Assembly: GCF_014645615.1 (NCBI RefSeq)
Contig: NZ_BMMB01000002.1
Location: forward strand, 496,001 to 560,000
From: Paenibacillus hunanensis
GTDB lineage: Bacteria > Bacillota > Bacilli > Paenibacillales > Paenibacillaceae
DNA: 64,000 nt
Direction of reading: 5' to 3'
Below are positions 8,664-17,014 of this stretch, piece after piece. The position numbers were made by a program, and so were the translations under genes. Position 1 is the first letter of the stretch. Each line of letters begins with the position of its first letter. Under the pieces are notes generated by a model. That model saw nothing but the letters and a program-made list of their open reading frames with translations. It made no database searches and was not told the origin of the DNA.

Positions 8664-9917
8664 TCACTCCACTCTCGCCTTCTCCCACCACAGCCTCCAG
8701 CCGATCCAGCCAAACGCCAGCACATGCAGAACAGCTACGGCAATACCGGGCGCGGGCGAAAGTGTACTCATCATCACCGACCACAGATTATATGTAATCG
8801 TAAGGCTGAGTAGCAGCGCCAGCGCAATCCAGCGTGAATCCAGCATCGCGACAAACAACAACAGGATCAGTGCTGGCACACTATAGCGCTCATGGATTTC
8901 AGTAGGCAGCATGAAAAAGGCAAAGCAGAGCCACACCCCTGCCTTGAGCACAACAGACGTGTCCAGCTTACGAATACGTAGCATATACCAGCCACTGTAC
9001 AGTACCGCAATGACAAGCAGCAGCAAGCCAATATGCCGGAGCGAAATGATCCCGAACAGCCGTATCGTATCATTCGTATCTGGAGCTACGCCAACGAGAT
9101 AATACCAGATATTCAGCGCATTGAGCGTAACCTGCGTATACATACCAACCGCACTCAGGTACGCGCCACGAATCATCGAATTTAGCCCACCATGACCGGC
9201 AAAATATAGCCCAGCTACAAGCAGTGGCAGCAACACTCCACCGAGCAGATACAGAATCGGACGAATCCGGCGCTCCAGTAAGCAGCGCAGCACATACCAG
9301 CCCAGCACGGGTGCAATCACAATCGCTTGTAGCTTGGTCAGTAATGCTAGCGCAAACAATATGCCTGCTCCAAGTGGTAGCGACAATAGCAGCAGTAGCG
9401 AGCCTGCCATGAGCATTCCATTCAACACATCCACCTGTCCCCACACAGCGCCGTTCACGATGAGCACTGGATTCAGGGCAAACCATGCCAGCAGCAGCAG
9501 ACGGGTACGCGGATTCGCTGCCTGACGCGACCACAGGGTTACGACCAGAAAGGCAAGCATATCGAGCAAAATGAGCAGACTTTTGTACGTTAGTGTTCCC
9601 GCTACCGCCTGCAAGCCGAGTAGCCGCAGTAAATGAGCATAGCCTTCCATAATAAGCAAAAAGATCGGTGGATAGTTAATCCCACCATTATTCATATATA
9701 CGTTGCCCAGTCCATAGTTCCCTACATCACTCATCCATTGCACAAACAGTCGCTGATCATCAATAAAGCCTGGATAGCGTCCCCCCATCCAGATACGTAC
9801 GACGATACCAGCGATAAATAATACGATAATCGGAATGATCCCGCTTAACTGGCGATGCCGCATCGTACGCGAGCGATTGTATTCGCCAGTAGCCGATAAT
9901 GTAACACGTTTATTCAT
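8664..9917 (-). CDS. polytopic membrane glycosyltransferase, GT-C fold
   Basis: The 417-residue product has about 10-11 predicted transmembrane helices. After the first helix comes an extracytoplasmic loop with 'GGRYPGFIDDQRLFVQWM', where the acidic pair fits the catalytic acidic motif of GT-C enzymes (GT39/GT87-like). Such enzymes move sugars from polyprenyl-phosphate donors to proteins or envelope glycans. Donor and acceptor cannot be told from sequence. The start is the ATG at 9917, 9 nt after GGGAGG; the upstream frame to 9944 would contain that site. It is monocistronic and divergent from the operon starting at 10311. Confidence 0.72.
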   Translation of the reverse strand: MNKRVTLSATGEYNRSRTMRHRQLSGIIPIIVLFIAGIVVRIWMGGRYPGFIDDQRLFVQWMSDVGNYGLGNVYMNNGGINYPPIFLLIMEGYAHLLRLLGLQAVAGTLTYKSLLILLDMLAFLVVTLWSRQAANPRTRLLLLAWFALNPVLIVNGAVWGQVDVLNGMLMAGSLLLLLSLPLGAGILFALALLTKLQAIVIAPVLGWYVLRCLLERRIRPILYLLGGVLLPLLVAGLYFAGHGGLNSMIRGAYLSAVGMYTQVTLNALNIWYYLVGVAPDTNDTIRLFGIISLRHIGLLLLVIAVLYSGWYMLRIRKLDTSVVLKAGVWLCFAFFMLPTEIHERYSVPALILLLFVAMLDSRWIALALLLSLTITYNLWSVMMSTLSPAPGIAVAVLHVLAFGWIGWRLWWEKARVE

Positions 9918-10310
9918 ACAGTCTAACCTCCCTGTGCAGTGCAAAACGATAATTCATTGCACCCTGCGTCTAGCGATATCGACGCTGGAAGCGGCAGACG
10001 TTGATCCAAGGACGACTGGAATACCGCGCATCATAGTCCGATCGGTACACAGTCAAAAACGCTGTTAGCTTGAACCTATTATACAAGCGCGCTATGCCGA
10101 TTTACCAATATCGTGTACATATTTCCATACATATCGTAAAAAGGTTAGGGCAGAAGACAGAATTTCGTGTTTTTATACGGATTTGCTGTAATTAAGTGTT
10201 GTCAAATCTCCTGTTTTATCGAAAAATGGGATTTGTGCATCTTTTTATTAGATACATCGTAAACATGGAAGACTTTATTTATAGCAGCATGAGGGAGTGA
10301 ACTGACACCA
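9918..10310. other. divergent promoter region
   Basis: No gene is seen. This 393-nt region separates the minus-strand glycosyltransferase from the plus-strand ATP-grasp operon and must hold promoters for both. A TTGTCA hexamer near 10199 is a weak -35 candidate; I could not pair it with a good -10. Confidence 0.4.
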
Positions 10311-10793
10311 ATGTATTATCCACTACGCTATATCGAGTGGTCGGAGCAGGAAGAACGAGAGCTAGGTCTGATTCAAGAATACCCTTCGGTTCAGCAGGAT
10401 GAGCTATTTCTGTACAAGCTCGTCGATTCGATCAAGCTGAATAACCGAATCTGGGTGCATGTGTCCCATGAAACAGAGGATGATAAAAGTCATCTCATCT
10501 ATGTGCGTCCATTTGCAGAAGAATTACCTGCGCCATACCAGAAGGAAATGGCTCGCGTAATTGCCGGGCAAAAGGATTATCCTTCACGTATGGTGCTGGA
10601 ATACTGGATCTGGGATGGATACCAGTTCGTGCGCCGCGAGTCTGGGAATAGTTGGATGTCTGCACTCGATATTGCACGGGTGCTGCTCGATCATTATCGC
10701 ACCGAGGGCGATGTAACCTATGAGCTGTTGTACATCACACTGGACGCAGATCGACAGAAGGTCATGATTTTTATGAAAGAGGTGAATGTATAA
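10311..10793 (+). CDS. hypothetical protein, first gene of yjf-like operon
   Basis: This is a 160-residue soluble acidic protein with many aromatic residues ('IEWSEQEERELGLIQEYP', 'MVLEYWIWDGYQF'), alternating beta strands and helices, and no signal or membrane segment. I do not recognise a family. Its stop overlaps the ATG of the next gene by one nucleotide, so the two are translationally coupled. Position at the head of an operon with a glutathionylspermidine-synthase-like ligase suggests a regulatory or accessory role comparable in position to YjfI/YjfK of enterobacteria; sequence homology to these is not established. GGGAG lies about 13 nt before the ATG. Confidence 0.7.
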   Translation: MYYPLRYIEWSEQEERELGLIQEYPSVQQDELFLYKLVDSIKLNNRIWVHVSHETEDDKSHLIYVRPFAEELPAPYQKEMARVIAGQKDYPSRMVLEYWIWDGYQFVRRESGNSWMSALDIARVLLDHYRTEGDVTYELLYITLDADRQKVMIFMKEVNV

Positions 10794-11173
10794 TGGAGCG
10801 GAATCCATCTCAGCAGCCTGCGCAGACCGAATCCGTACAGCCGCTACTCGCGCACACCGGAACACCTGCCGTCTATATGGATACCTCAGAGCAAGCAAGC
10901 TCTCCAGATCAGAAGGAAAGCTCGGCCAGTCTGAATAGTAGACGCGCACGGATGACCGCCTTCTCCTTGTTGCTGGCTGTGCCTGTAGCGCTCACTGCCT
11001 GCTCAAGTGATGACAATGCACGCTGTGAATACGATCAGAACGGCAATCCGTACAATTGCGACAATTATTCCAGTAGCTCGTCCAGCAGTAGCCACTACTA
11101 TAAAAGCAGCAGCTCCGATTCGCATAGCGGCTTTGGCAGCTCAGGCTCTGGCTTTTCCTTCTTTGGAGGGTAA
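10793..11173 (+). CDS. membrane-anchored Ser-rich small protein, YjfM/DUF1190-like position
   Basis: This 126-residue protein has a polar N-terminal segment of about 50 residues and then one hydrophobic stretch ending 'LLLAVPVALTACSSDD'. That stretch looks like a lipobox placed after an unusually long N-terminus, so it could be lipid-modified or a single-pass membrane protein. The outer part is short: 'CEYDQNGNPYNC', a Ser run, then Gly/Ser/Phe. In enterobacteria the analogous position next to the ATP-grasp ligase is taken by YjfM (DUF1190), also small, Cys-containing and Ser-rich. I infer equivalence from context and composition only. The GGAGG ribosome binding site for the next gene lies within its last codons. 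Confidence 0.7.
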   Translation: MERNPSQQPAQTESVQPLLAHTGTPAVYMDTSEQASSPDQKESSASLNSRRARMTAFSLLLAVPVALTACSSDDNARCEYDQNGNPYNCDNYSSSSSSSSHYYKSSSSDSHSGFGSSGSGFSFFGG

Positions 11174-11177
11174 GCGG

Positions 11178-12659
11178 ATGCGTCATGTATATAATCTGAA
11201 CATCCCGCATGAGCAGCTTTTTACAGGCGAGCTGGCGGAGCGGATTCCGTATCATCGAATGTATGGTAAGCCGTACTGCCTGCCTGCACTAACGCTATAC
11301 ACAGCCGCGGAATATGAGCGTATTGCCATCGCCTCTGAACGTGTACATAAGCTGTATCGTAAGGTTTTACAATTTGTGCAGCAGTATTTACCACTGAGCT
11401 ATCTGACCGATCAGCTGGCTATTCATCCTGTGCTGGCGCGTATCGCCTGCTCGCCTATGAGCTGGGATGGGCTTACACGAATGGACTGGATTATTGGGCC
11501 AGAAGGAGAGCTCAAGTGTATTGAAAATAATACCGAAACCCCGACCGGCATTCCTGAGGTCGCTTATCTGGAGGGCAAGCTAGTACAGCATGCTCCTCAT
11601 CTGCGTCCTGCCTCGGCACAAATGAACGACTGCATCCAGCAGATGTTCAGAGAGGCTGTATCGGACTACCAGCAGCGAGGACTTCAAGGTAAGCTGTACA
11701 TGACAAGCTATGATTGGCATGACGAGGATCGGATGAATACGCTCTATCTAATGGAGCAATGTCAGCTCATTGGCATCGATGCTCAATTCGTACCGCTGGA
11801 GCAGCTTCGCATCGTACCGGATGATAGGCTGTATTACGGCGATGAACGAATTGAGCTGCTCTACCGACTGTATCCGCTTGAGTATCTCGTTGAGGATCGT
11901 GAGGAAGAAAGCGGTCGTACGGTCGGTCTGGATCTGCTAGAGCTGGTCGAGGCAGGGAAGCTTGGCTTGATCAATCCGGTGCAGCATATTATTACGCAAA
12001 GTAAAGGCTTTACCGCGACGCTCTGGTCGCTATATGAGCGCAATGAGGAGCTGGTAGAGCACGCTGGCTTCCGCCTGTTCACACCAGAGGAATGCGAGTG
12101 GATTGAGCAATATATGCTGCCGACTTATTTTACACCCGAGCCATTTATTCAGACAGATACGCCTTATGTGAGCAAAAGCTATTTTGGTCGTGAAGGACAG
12201 GGCACACAGCTTGTGGAGCAGCCACAACATGGTTCGCATCATGCGCAGCATGAAGTCGATCTACACAATCAGGCGGTATCGGATGTATCGGAACCAGTAG
12301 AGCGCTCTGACGAGCAGGCTTCACTCTATATGCAGGATCAACAGCAAGCTTCCTCGCTCCAGCATCTGCTTGAGGAAGCCGATGTGGACTGGGACTCCTT
12401 ATCTCCTGCCGAACAAGAAACGTACGAGCTTGCGGCAACGACTGCCTACTATAATGAGCAGCCCAAAATCTATCAGCAGCTACAGCCGATGCAAACGATC
12501 TGTGCACAGACAGCAGATGACCGTTACGAGGGCTATCTGTTAACCGGAGCGTTTGTTATTGGGGGTCGCTTTGCTGGACTGCTACCTCGCATCGGTAGCA
12601 AGGTGACGGATAATCTGGCTTATTATTGTGCCGCTGCGGTTGTGCCAGAGGTAGATTGA
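11178..12659 (+). CDS. glutathionylspermidine-synthase-like ATP-grasp ligase (YjfC type)
   Basis: The 493-residue product matches the synthetase domain of the glutathionylspermidine synthase family, without the amidase domain. Visible motifs are 'ENNTETPTGIPEVAYLEG' (about residues 114-131) and 'YVSKSYFGREGQG' (about 330), which are ATP/Mg-binding elements of the ATP-grasp fold. Family members join a carboxylate to an amine such as a polyamine; the substrate here is unknown. A Gln/His/Glu-rich segment of about 85 residues (about 342-428) separates the 'GREG' motif from 'IYQQLQ', where typical homologs continue directly. The start is the ATG at 11178 with GGAGG 8 nt upstream, 4 nt after the previous stop. 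The longer frame to 11007 would overlap that gene extensively and is rejected. Confidence 0.85.
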   Translation: MRHVYNLNIPHEQLFTGELAERIPYHRMYGKPYCLPALTLYTAAEYERIAIASERVHKLYRKVLQFVQQYLPLSYLTDQLAIHPVLARIACSPMSWDGLTRMDWIIGPEGELKCIENNTETPTGIPEVAYLEGKLVQHAPHLRPASAQMNDCIQQMFREAVSDYQQRGLQGKLYMTSYDWHDEDRMNTLYLMEQCQLIGIDAQFVPLEQLRIVPDDRLYYGDERIELLYRLYPLEYLVEDREEESGRTVGLDLLELVEAGKLGLINPVQHIITQSKGFTATLWSLYERNEELVEHAGFRLFTPEECEWIEQYMLPTYFTPEPFIQTDTPYVSKSYFGREGQGTQLVEQPQHGSHHAQHEVDLHNQAVSDVSEPVERSDEQASLYMQDQQQASSLQHLLEEADVDWDSLSPAEQETYELAATTAYYNEQPKIYQQLQPMQTICAQTADDRYEGYLLTGAFVIGGRFAGLLPRIGSKVTDNLAYYCAAAVVPEVD

Positions 12660-12701
12660 ATTTTTTTATTTAAAGAGGTGCGCCTGCACTTGTGATTGTG
12701 A

Positions 12702-12819
12702 GTGCTTGTGCTTGTGCTTGTGCTTGTGCTTGTGCTTGTGCTTGTGCTTGTGCTTGTGCTTGTGCTTGTGCTTGTGCTTGTGCTTGTGCTTGTGCTTGTG
12801 CTTGTGCTTGTGCTTGTGC
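12702..12819. repeat. hexanucleotide array (GTGCTT), about 19.7 copies
   Basis: An uninterrupted, perfect GTGCTT array spans 118 nt between the ATP-grasp ligase gene and the DUF350 gene, ending 45 nt before the latter's start. In one frame it would encode a Leu-Val polymer starting at a GTG, but this frame differs from that of DUF350 and has no good ribosome binding site. Perfect repeats of this length are prone to slippage. Copy-number change would alter leader length by 6-nt steps without shifting frames. Confidence 0.95.
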
Positions 12820-12864
12820 CAAATGGTCATCTATTTCAAGCTAATATTCTAGGAGGGAATTTCA

Positions 12865-13269
12865 TTGAAAAACTTTGCAACCGATCTGATGCATGTGGGT
12901 ATCGGGCTGGTCATTTTATTCGCTATTTTGTTTGTAGGCTATTATGTATTTAGCCTGCTCACTCGCTACAATGATAATAAGCAAATCGCCGCTGGTAACG
13001 AGGCGGCTGGCATGTACATGGGCAGCAAGCTGCTCGGTCTGTGTATTATCGTAGGACTCGTCTCGATCAATTCGGATAATTGGCTCGATGTGATCGTCTG
13101 GTCGGCTGTGGGTATTGTAGTGCTGTGTCTGGTATACGTTATTTTCGATCTGGTTACACCGCGCACGAAGGTATGTGAGCAGATCGAGAATGGCAATATG
13201 GCAGTAGCTCAGTTGCTGCGCTCGCTGATTATCGGTATTTCCTTTGTCGTTGGAACATTCGTGATGTAA
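12865..13269 (+). CDS. DUF350/UPF0719 membrane protein (YjfL-like)
   Basis: The 134-residue protein has four predicted transmembrane helices in two similar halves. The first helix pair includes 'ILFAILFVGYYVFSLLTRYND' and the second ends 'RSLIIGISFVVGTFVM'. The pattern 'EIENGNMAVAQ' / 'QIAAGNEAAGMYMGSKLLG' repeats an 'N-x-A-x-A' motif typical of DUF350. In E. coli the homolog yjfL sits with yjfC and yjfM, matching this operon. The start is a TTG at 12865, 7 nt after AGGAGGG. Its leader contains the hexamer array. A membrane role linked to the ligase product is inferred. Confidence 0.82.
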   Translation: MKNFATDLMHVGIGLVILFAILFVGYYVFSLLTRYNDNKQIAAGNEAAGMYMGSKLLGLCIIVGLVSINSDNWLDVIVWSAVGIVVLCLVYVIFDLVTPRTKVCEQIENGNMAVAQLLRSLIIGISFVVGTFVM

Positions 13270-13360
13270 ACCCGACTATCGTATGGTTAGGCACGGACTA
13301 ACATGTTCGTTCTGTTTACTAACCCATACATCATAGTAGACAGATCGTCACCCTATAAGA

Positions 13361-13409
13361 AAAAGCAGGCTCTCCATATCCCATTAAAGGGTAGAGAGCC
13401 TGCTTTTTT
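13361..13409. terminator. strong bidirectional terminator
   Basis: GCAGGCTCTC (13365-13374) pairs with GAGAGCCTGC (13394-13403). T6 follows on the plus strand, and the A-run before the left arm gives a T-run on the minus strand. It ends the ATP-grasp/DUF350 operon and may also serve the converging exported-protein gene. The rest of 13270-13644 holds no gene. Confidence 0.88.
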
Positions 13410-13644
13410 GTTTGTCATTTCGTTAGCTGTATCTCATACAATATCGTCTAGTGCTTATGCTAATGGGTCTAGGAATGCGTACTGTAACCTCGATAAAAAG
13501 CTACCGTCTACACTACATCGTACACTCGTGTATCCCGAGCAATTCACACGTAATGACATGTGACACGCTCAGAATAGAGCATTCGGATGCCAAATAGTCC
13601 GTTATCCCTCTATCCGCTTGTTCCGTATAGCTCCCGATCATAGA

Positions 13645-15210
13645 TCAGGAAGCAATATATCCGTAAGAGCCGGATTTGTATGTGGTTGGATCATACCATT
13701 TGTAGCCTGCTGCTGGTGCTGCCCATGGTTCTTGCTGTGGCTCTGTCGATGTGGATGGGTTCTCGATCGACAGCAGCGATGTTTTGCTGTCCAGTGTCAG
13801 TCCGTTCACCTGTGTAAAATCGGTGTAGCTTTCCTTTTGTGCCAGCCAGCGAACCGTGTTCACGAGCAGTGTTGCATCGTCGACTTCTTTGAAGCCGTCA
13901 TAGGTCTTTTTCGTTTGTCCATTCTCTTCACGCTTGTACTTTGGTGTTGCATCTTCAACTGGAGAAGAATCGCCGATAAAAGCTGCTTTACCTGCGCCCA
14001 GCTTGGAGATGGCTGCATACGGGCCTTCGGCGCGACCACCACCATTGTATACGCCCTGATCTACCGCGCTACCCCATTTGGATACGCCTGTTGGGATGTA
14101 GACGATACCTTTAGCTTTGTTCGGATCGATGATAGCCAGTGTGGAGCCTGCATGCATCGCTACCGAGCTTACGCCCTGTGTAATACCAAACGATTGAGCA
14201 GGTGCTACGATATCCGTTGCATTCACATCACCCAGTGCATTGTAGCGGAAACGAATACCAAAGTTCGTGCCGAGCCAGTCTGAGCCAGTTACACCCTGCA
14301 TCGCTGGTGAATTCGCTTCTTCGCTGCTCATGCCCAGTGCTGGGTTGCTGTACGCACCACGACGATAGCCGTTCATGGATTCCGAGCCATCCCAGCGGTT
14401 TTTGTTACGGTCGGCATTGTAATGGTCACCAATGAAGAAAATGCTGCCACCTGCTTTTACATATTGCAGCATCGCTGCTTGCTCGCTCGCCTTAAATGGA
14501 ACGTTTGGCTCTGCCAGTACAAATACGTCGTAGTTTTTCAGCTTGTCATACGTGATCGCTTGCTCACCAAAGGTGTACGGGATCGAGCGCTCCAGCGCTT
14601 CTACCGTAAAACCAGCTGAACGCAGACCATTCGCAAAGTCGGAGAAACCACCGTCGATGACCCAGTCTGCTGCACCTGCTGTTTGACCATGAGTGTTATC
14701 GAACAGTACCTTTTTACCCGATCCGCCTGGAAGACCTGTGCCTGGATCTGGATTAGGTGTTGGCGTTGTGCTGTCGCCGCCTACTGTCATGGCAGTTGGG
14801 CTTTTTACGCCTGCAAAATTGTTATATGTACCCGCTGTTCCTGTAACGGTAATGGTTTTGCCAATCAGACTCGGATTGGATTGCAGTCCGAACTGAGAGC
14901 GGTAGGATGTACTGATCTGTACGTCCAGCAGCTTGTTGACGTTCGTCTCGCTGCTGCTATCTGCCAGCAGGATGTTGAAGTCATTGGCAAATGGACTTTG
15001 GAAATTAGCTGTCTTGGAGCCTGTTGCATGACCGACCACGATTCCTGTTACCGTAATCGTGCCACCATTTTGAGATTGAATCGCCTGAGCAACAGTCAAT
15101 GCGCCAGCTGCCTTTGCCTGCTCCTGCGGAATCATCGTGAACAATGATGTAACCGCCAGCAGTGCTGTCAGCATAATTGCAGACAGTCTTTTTTTCATAT
15201 GATGCTTCAT
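13645..15210 (-). CDS. exported protein: OB-fold (DUF6359-like) plus amidotransferase-like domain
   Basis: The 522-residue product begins with a signal peptide ending near 'QEQAKAAG'. Residues about 35-145 form an OB-fold-like domain ('GGTITVTGIVVGHATGS', 'LIGKTITVTGTAGTYNN') like those of secreted nucleases and DUF6359 proteins. A Pro/Gly linker follows. The rest resembles class I glutamine amidotransferase-like (DUF4350-type) folds: 'VLFDNTHGQTAGAADW', 'YDVFVLAEPNVPF', 'VKAGGSIFFIGDHYNAD'. No catalytic Cys-His pair is evident, so ligand binding is as likely as catalysis. The ATG at 15210 is 7 nt after AGGAGG. Extracellular nucleic-acid or sugar handling is possible but not shown. Confidence 0.75.
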   Translation of the reverse strand: MKHHMKKRLSAIMLTALLAVTSLFTMIPQEQAKAAGALTVAQAIQSQNGGTITVTGIVVGHATGSKTANFQSPFANDFNILLADSSSETNVNKLLDVQISTSYRSQFGLQSNPSLIGKTITVTGTAGTYNNFAGVKSPTAMTVGGDSTTPTPNPDPGTGLPGGSGKKVLFDNTHGQTAGAADWVIDGGFSDFANGLRSAGFTVEALERSIPYTFGEQAITYDKLKNYDVFVLAEPNVPFKASEQAAMLQYVKAGGSIFFIGDHYNADRNKNRWDGSESMNGYRRGAYSNPALGMSSEEANSPAMQGVTGSDWLGTNFGIRFRYNALGDVNATDIVAPAQSFGITQGVSSVAMHAGSTLAIIDPNKAKGIVYIPTGVSKWGSAVDQGVYNGGGRAEGPYAAISKLGAGKAAFIGDSSPVEDATPKYKREENGQTKKTYDGFKEVDDATLLVNTVRWLAQKESYTDFTQVNGLTLDSKTSLLSIENPSTSTEPQQEPWAAPAAGYKWYDPTTYKSGSYGYIAS

Positions 15211-15540
15211 AAGCATGCCTCCTGTACCCGTATGTATGGGCAAAATATGATTCTCTAATAAAGATAATTCTTTTTTATCTAGCATATTCCTCTTTTATGT
15301 AAAAATTTAATAAAATTTACTTTTATGTTGGGGACAAGTTTGAATTGATGAGCTGATTATAGAGAATGTAACGCTATTGGAGTTCATTTTTATGAGAGGT
15401 AGACAAAAATAGGAATTTGGACTAAAATGTCCAATGTGTCAATCATCCTACCTTTGAGTTGTTTGGGTTTTATTTGGAGAGATGGTTTGTGCTGAAGGAG
15501 TAGGTACATAGTAAATGTGTGCTGATGGGAGACAGCACTC

Positions 15541-15650
15541 CGGGAAGGAATAAAGGAACAGACTCCCGTATCGCACAGGAATCTACGAAGTAGGAGTGCA
15601 TGGTAGATTCCCGTGCTCAAAAGTCGTCTTTTTCCCTTATTTCCTTCCCT
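15541..15650. repeat. dispersed palindromic repeat, copy C (short form)
   Basis: It is bounded by GGGAAGGAATAAAGGA and an inverted CCCTTATTTCCTTCCC, the same kind of ends as copies A and B. An inner pair, GGAATCTAC and GTAGATTCC, forms a second nested palindrome. It lacks the TTTTGC-loop-GCAAAA core of the other copies. Confidence 0.6.
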
Positions 15651-16098
15651 GCGTTGCGTGGGGATTGTAGGCATACGAATTGAAGTACACGTTCTTGTTG
15701 CTTTAGCTTATCTTTGCTACTTCAGCTTGTCCTTGCTACTTCAGATTACTCAGCTTACTTTGGACGATACAATCGAGCTTTGTTGCGTATGGAATATCAA
15801 TTGATTACGTATAAAGTATTACATATAAAATTATGCTTGGCTTCAAAGTGATTTTTTGTTCTTTTGTACAAAAAGTAAATTTTGTATGGTTAATTCTGTT
15901 TTTTTCTCAAGCTTAGATAGCTTTTAATTATGCGTAATCAGCATGAGGCAAGGAAATGCTAATGTAGGCGTGAGTCATTTTGTATGTGAAATTGTCTTAT
16001 TTGAATTGCTAAGAATGTGGTGCAGTGCAAGTTACGTTACGATAAATAGAAATTCATTTCATCGCACTGATAGTGCATGATGCCATAAGTATATAACT

Positions 16099-16210
16099 GT
16101 GAGAAGAAGATAAAGGTTACAGGCTCCTTGCAGTATTAGCGAATTTCTGGCGTGGGTTCCTAGTATAGATTCGATGAAAAATGATTTTTGCGAAGCAAAA
16201 TATCTTATCT
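16099..16210 (+). repeat. dispersed palindromic repeat, copy D (degenerate)
   Basis: It aligns with the left half of copy A. 'GATAAAGGTTACAGG' corresponds to A's 'AATAAGGGGACAGG', 'AGTATTAG' to 'AGTGTTAG', and the core ATTTTTGCGAAGCAAAATAT is retained (within 16184-16203). It sits in the leader region of the GntR gene and may contribute its promoter or 5' RNA structure. Confidence 0.6.
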
Positions 16211-16258
16211 TTTACAACGTAAACTGACCTTCTGGAGGGGATTATTATTTTTGATAAA

Positions 16259-17014
16259 TTGGAGAAAAAATCGCTGGTGGAGCAGCTTTGTGAGCGGTTG
16301 GAGCAGCAGATTCGGAGTGGGGCATGGCAGGTGGGGATGCGGATTCCGAAGGAAGCGGATTTGATGGAGCAGTTTGGGGTGAGTCGCAATACGCTACGAG
16401 AAGCGGTGCGGGCGCTGGTGCATGTGGGGTTGTTGTCTACACGGCAGGGAGACGGTACGTTTGTGGTGGCTGACAGTCCGCTCGGGCCGGTGTTGCAGAA
16501 GCGGCTGAGTAGCTCCAGTGCGATTGAGATTTTGGAGGTTCGTCATGCGCTGGATCGCGAAGCGGTGGTGCTTGCGTGTGCGCGGCGCACGGAGGAACAG
16601 CTTGTAGCGATGGAGCATTATGCTGGACTGTGCGAGCAGCATCGGGCGGCAGAGCAGATTGAGCAGTTTGTCGATGTGGACATGCATTTGCATCAGATGA
16701 TTGTGGAGGCTTCTGGAAATGCGCTGCTGGTTGATCTGTATCAGCATCTATTTGAACGCATTCAGATGTCGATCATGAGCACGACCGAGGTAAGTAGCGA
16801 TGGCGATCATACGGGACATCGTAATCTGATTGCAGCCATTCGTGAACGTAATGAAGCACAGGCGGCTGCGATTGTGGATGATTATATTGGACATTTTAAA
16901 AATATACTGATCGACAATAAGGCAGATACGGTATCGAATACGACTTCCAGTGATACCGATTCAGCCAACCTGCGTTTGGATCAGAATCATATAGAGGAGA
17001 ATCACACATCATGA
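16259..17014 (+). CDS. GntR/FadR-family transcriptional regulator
   Basis: An N-terminal winged helix (residues 1-75: 'GMRIPKEADLMEQFGVSR', 'NTLREAVRALVHVGLLSTRQ', 'GDGTFVV') is followed by a helical FCD domain. Metal/ligand residues appear in 'DVDMHLHQMIVEASGN' and 'GHRNLIAAIRERN'. FCD-type regulators bind small organic acids and usually repress adjacent genes, here the coupled MFS transporter. The start is uncertain. TTG at 16259 is given, but the good GGAGGGG site ends at 16240, 18 nt upstream. In-frame ATT codons at 16244 and 16247 have better spacing and would add four or five residues. The stop overlaps the transporter start by 3-4 nt. Confidence 0.88.
   Translation: MEKKSLVEQLCERLEQQIRSGAWQVGMRIPKEADLMEQFGVSRNTLREAVRALVHVGLLSTRQGDGTFVVADSPLGPVLQKRLSSSSAIEILEVRHALDREAVVLACARRTEEQLVAMEHYAGLCEQHRAAEQIEQFVDVDMHLHQMIVEASGNALLVDLYQHLFERIQMSIMSTTEVSSDGDHTGHRNLIAAIRERNEAQAAAIVDDYIGHFKNILIDNKADTVSNTTSSDTDSANLRLDQNHIEENHTS

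Larger units (their letters stand above)
15211..16246. other. AT-rich intergenic region with two dispersed-repeat relatives
   Basis: No gene is supported in about 1 kb. It contains repeat copy C (15541-15650) and degenerate copy D (16099-16210), the latter ending about 20 nt before the ribosome binding site of the GntR gene. The remainder is AT-rich with short direct repeats such as CTTGCTACTTCAG near 15710-15745. Confidence 0.55.

Noticed and set aside
12702..12953. Open frame encoding a Leu-Val repeat protein
   Set aside because: It is produced by the hexamer array, lacks a convincing ribosome binding site and overlaps the well-supported DUF350 gene in another frame.
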